Positions 15,392 to 17,500 of a DNA stretch of 17,500 nucleotides are shown piece after piece; position 1 is the stretch's first letter; each line of letters begins with the position of its first letter. The notes beneath the pieces are model-generated. The model did no database searches. It saw nothing but the letters and a program-made list of their open reading frames with translations, and had not been told where the DNA came from. Source of the stretch: Chrysomallon squamiferum (lineage: Eukaryota > Mollusca > Gastropoda > Neomphalida > Peltospiridae); NCBI GenBank assembly GCA_012295275.1, contig CM022679.1:24432002-24449501 (forward strand). Reading direction: 5' to 3'. The position numbers and the translations under genes are program-made.

Positions 15392-15680
15392 ATGTAAGAT
15401 GTCAATGTATTATTATTACCTTACCTAGTTATTTTGATTTTAATTTACCTTTCATTAATCCACTTCACTGATTTTCACCGACAGTATAAATAAATCGAAA
15501 TAAAGATTATAAAGCGGGCTATTACAAACGCGGCGTGTTCCTCGCGGGTATTCGTGGCTTTACCCACTTCCTATGTAGGTATCGAGCTGGGAATCGTAAA
15601 AATCAGAAAAAGAGAAAAATGTAATAAATAATGTATCTGTGTTTTTGTTATTACGCCGCCATCGTAGTCAGAGAAAAGTA
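15392..15680. other. Unique spacer with CpG-rich patch
   Basis: Contains AT-rich sequence and then a CpG-containing patch at 15515-15595, preceded by TATAAAG at 15508-15514. No splice donor or initiator pattern as clear as that at 1203-1519 follows. Confidence 0.35.
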
Positions 15681-15719
15681 TTTTTTTTTTTTTTTGGTAT
15701 TATTGTTATTATTATTATT
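15681..15719. repeat. T15 and (ATT)n tract
   Basis: T homopolymer followed by GG and ATT trinucleotide repeats. Confidence 0.9.
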
Positions 15720-16125
15720 CCCCAGCACTAGTTAGAAACTAGATTTATTTTAATGTCTGTTTTACTGTAATACCAAAGGTAATTAATTACAGTGTGTACT
15801 GGCTGTTTGGCGACGGTTCCGCGTGTAGGTGTGTGTTAATGACGTCGTTCATGATGAGTCATGTCATTGTGGTAGACGTAGTTGCAGGCTTGTTTTGTAA
15901 TCATGTATACATTACTGTTATCGCTTGGGGAACAGATGATGACCACGGTGTAAACAGGATTTTAATTCTTGTAATGAAACTGTCACTAGTTAGGTGTAAC
16001 ACTCCCTCAGGTTAATTTAGTGACTTCTTGTAGTGTAAAGAGTTCAGACAGGAACGTCGCTGCACTGGAGTATGTTAAATATGCCGAGAGTATTTCATAT
16101 TGTTGATGTTCATCATAATGCTGGT
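15720..16125. other. Unique segment with CRE-like and AP-1 motifs
   Basis: Unique, G+C-richer sequence. TGACGTCG at 15840-15847 is one base from the CRE palindrome, and TGAGTCA at 15855-15861 is a perfect AP-1 site 7 bp further on. AATTAATTA, a homeodomain-type word, lies at 15781-15789. The open frame across 15794-16015 begins with GTG rather than ATG and has no recognisable domain, so I do not call it a gene. Confidence 0.35.
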
Positions 16126-16200
16126 GTTGTTGTTTTGTTGATGTTGTTGTTGTTGTTGTTGTTGTTGTTCTTCTTCTTTTTTTATTTTTTTTTTTATTTT
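16126..16200. repeat. (TTG)n-(TTC)n-T tract
   Basis: (TTG)9 with an ATG interruption, then TTC units, then T/A-rich low complexity. It is related in style to 10180-10243. Confidence 0.93.
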
Positions 16201-16350
16201 ATTTTTATTCGTTTCCATTCGAAGTAACATTATACCATGTTTCAATCAATGGTCTTTTTTGTTATTTTTGCTTGTTTTGCTTTTATGTTGTTTTTGTTTT
16301 CTAAATTATTTATAGCGGGCTTTATAAGTATCGGGTTTCTTTCTTTTTAA
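16201..16350. other. T-rich unique spacer
   Basis: T-biased unique sequence without a frame. Confidence 0.5.
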
Positions 16351-16413
16351 TTATTTATTTATTTTATTTTATTTTATTTTATTTTATTTTATTTTTTTTT
16401 TTTTTTTTTTTAG
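16351..16413. repeat. (TTTTA)n pentanucleotide then T20-AG
   Basis: TTTA and TTTTA units (about 16351-16392) followed by a T20 run ending in TAG at 16411-16413. The end is acceptor-like in form but has no exon evidence behind it. Confidence 0.88.
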
Positions 16414-17500
16414 CTTTATACACAAACTCATTTCATCTTGAAAGTCATGTCCCACTTTTATCATAAAACTCTCCAACTTTTCTGAGTCCTCGATCCGCCC
16501 CTGGAAACAATTACATTACTTTGAAGTCATTAAATTTAGTTTCAAAGGTTAATTGGAATCGTTCTGATGTTGTAATATGAATTAACACTTGTAATAAGGT
16601 CAATGAAACTTTAATATGAGAAAAATACATACAAAAAAGGATAATATTAAAAAAATCATATATTAAAAATAAAGAAGTTAACTATCTTCGTTTTAGCTAG
16701 CAGAATATCGTTCAGCATTTTGGGTCTCAGGCTCGGTTCTTCTCATTGGATTATTTCTCGTTCAAACCAGTGCTCAGATATTTATTTATATATATAAAAC
16801 CAAATGTATGTGTTTTCCCATCTCTCGGAATACTTGATAAAAGATCGTTTGCTGTTAATAAGGAATCTCTTTTTGACTTTAATAGTTCATTTGTCTGTTG
16901 TTAATATTCTCCCATTTTCAAGACGTCGATGTTGCTACGCAGTCTAGACACAGTTGCAGTCACAGCTGCTGGCAGTTTTATTTTATTGTTTTGCTGTACA
17001 TCGTGCACCTTTTATTTCATTTAATTTTTTTCGTGTTTCTTATCTGAACACAATAAATAAAACAATGTTAATTAATAATTAAAGGATGCAAATTAATAAT
17101 TACGAATATGCGCACATGATCTCAGATAAGATAACTGAAGAAAAAAAAAAGAGACTTTCTAATAGGTTATCTAGAGAATAACCTGTTGTTTATTAGCGGA
17201 AGACATCCATTTATTTTTTAAAACTAAACATTCTTTTGAGAGGTTCTTTAGTGTAACCGGAACCAAGTACGTAATTTATACATTACATCTTGTTTATTTT
17301 ATTGAAATATAATTAAATTTTATGTCTTGGCCGTTCTCACCTCTCTCCGTTAGTTCTCGTTAACTCCAGGAGCTACACAAAGTGTTTTATCATTCTGAGA
17401 CAAGGCGGTCTTTTCCGAAGACAATTAAAACAAAGTTAGCACAATTTATGTGTGTTTTAGAGTAACATCACATACATTATCGGCAATAGCAGAAAAATGG
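16414..17500. other. Unique spacer to the window end
   Basis: About 1.1 kb of AT-rich unique sequence with short homopolymers and only slightly G+C-richer patches (16920-16975 and 17325-17410). I found no long frame, polymerase III boxes, transposon end or strong promoter pattern. It may be intron. Confidence 0.45.

Noticed and set aside
15794-16015. 73-codon frame in unique sequence
   Set aside because: It starts at GTG with no upstream ATG or acceptor of quality and has no recognised domain. It is kept only as context for the CRE/AP-1 motifs.
1-17500. CRISPR arrays, rRNA, intact tRNA genes, bacterial operon features
   Set aside because: No regular spacer-repeat pattern, no rRNA-like core and no complete cloverleaf were seen, and the sequence is clearly eukaryotic in character.

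Overview
This window looks like non-coding sequence from a large, repeat-rich animal genome. The clues are low G+C (roughly 30% by eye), very dense simple repeats of many motif classes, tRNA-derived SINE-like pieces, and the absence of any long conserved reading frame. The mix of (TC)n, (TA)n, (TATG)n, (TG)n, (GACA)n and (AAT)n tracts fits a mollusc, most likely a coleoid cephalopod such as an octopus. That placement is inference from style; no gene here fixes the species. Nearly all open frames of 60 codons or more are translations of microsatellites or homopolymers and are not annotated as genes.

The one stretch that looks like functional gene architecture is at about 1150-1520. It has an inverted CCAAT box (1212-1216), a TATA box (1227-1233), an initiator-like TCA 31 bp downstream, an E-box CACGTG just after it, and about 255 bp of comparatively G+C-rich unique sequence. 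A strong splice-donor match (GTAAGTATCT, exon boundary after 1513) closes it. I read this as the promoter and non-coding first exon of a + strand gene, with much or all of the rest of the window as intron. The exon has only two ATGs: one opens a 47-codon upstream ORF, the other sits at the end of an A14 run and is followed directly by TGA (a start-stop uORF). Long (TC)n tracts lie on both sides (889-979 and 1651-1728).

From 1.5 to 6.1 kb the window is mostly AT-rich unique sequence broken by TATG/TG/TA microsatellites, with two short unrecognised coding-like fragments (about 2534-2755 and 3560-3709). A tRNA-derived SINE-like element lies on the minus strand at about 6097-6297, inside an ATGT microsatellite. 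From 7.26 to 7.84 kb there is a 570-bp purine-skewed tract with (GACA/GATA)n. From 8.8 to 10.25 kb there is a unique segment with two adjacent perfect palindromes, then serine/asparagine-like trinucleotide runs, a clustered GGTAGATG repeat, and a T/TTG/TTA tract. A pure (ATATA)n pentanucleotide array lies at 10441-10528.

From 11 to 15 kb there is a (CTGT)n block, an (AAT)20 array inside an older duplicated unit, a weaker tRNA-like SINE head (13310-13382), and a decayed minisatellite of about 127-130 bp (about 14004-14510). The last 2.5 kb holds a fragment resembling a pogo/Tigger-type transposon end, a CRE-like plus AP-1 motif pair, and T-rich arrays. No rRNA, intact tRNA, CRISPR array or complete transposase/reverse transcriptase gene was seen.
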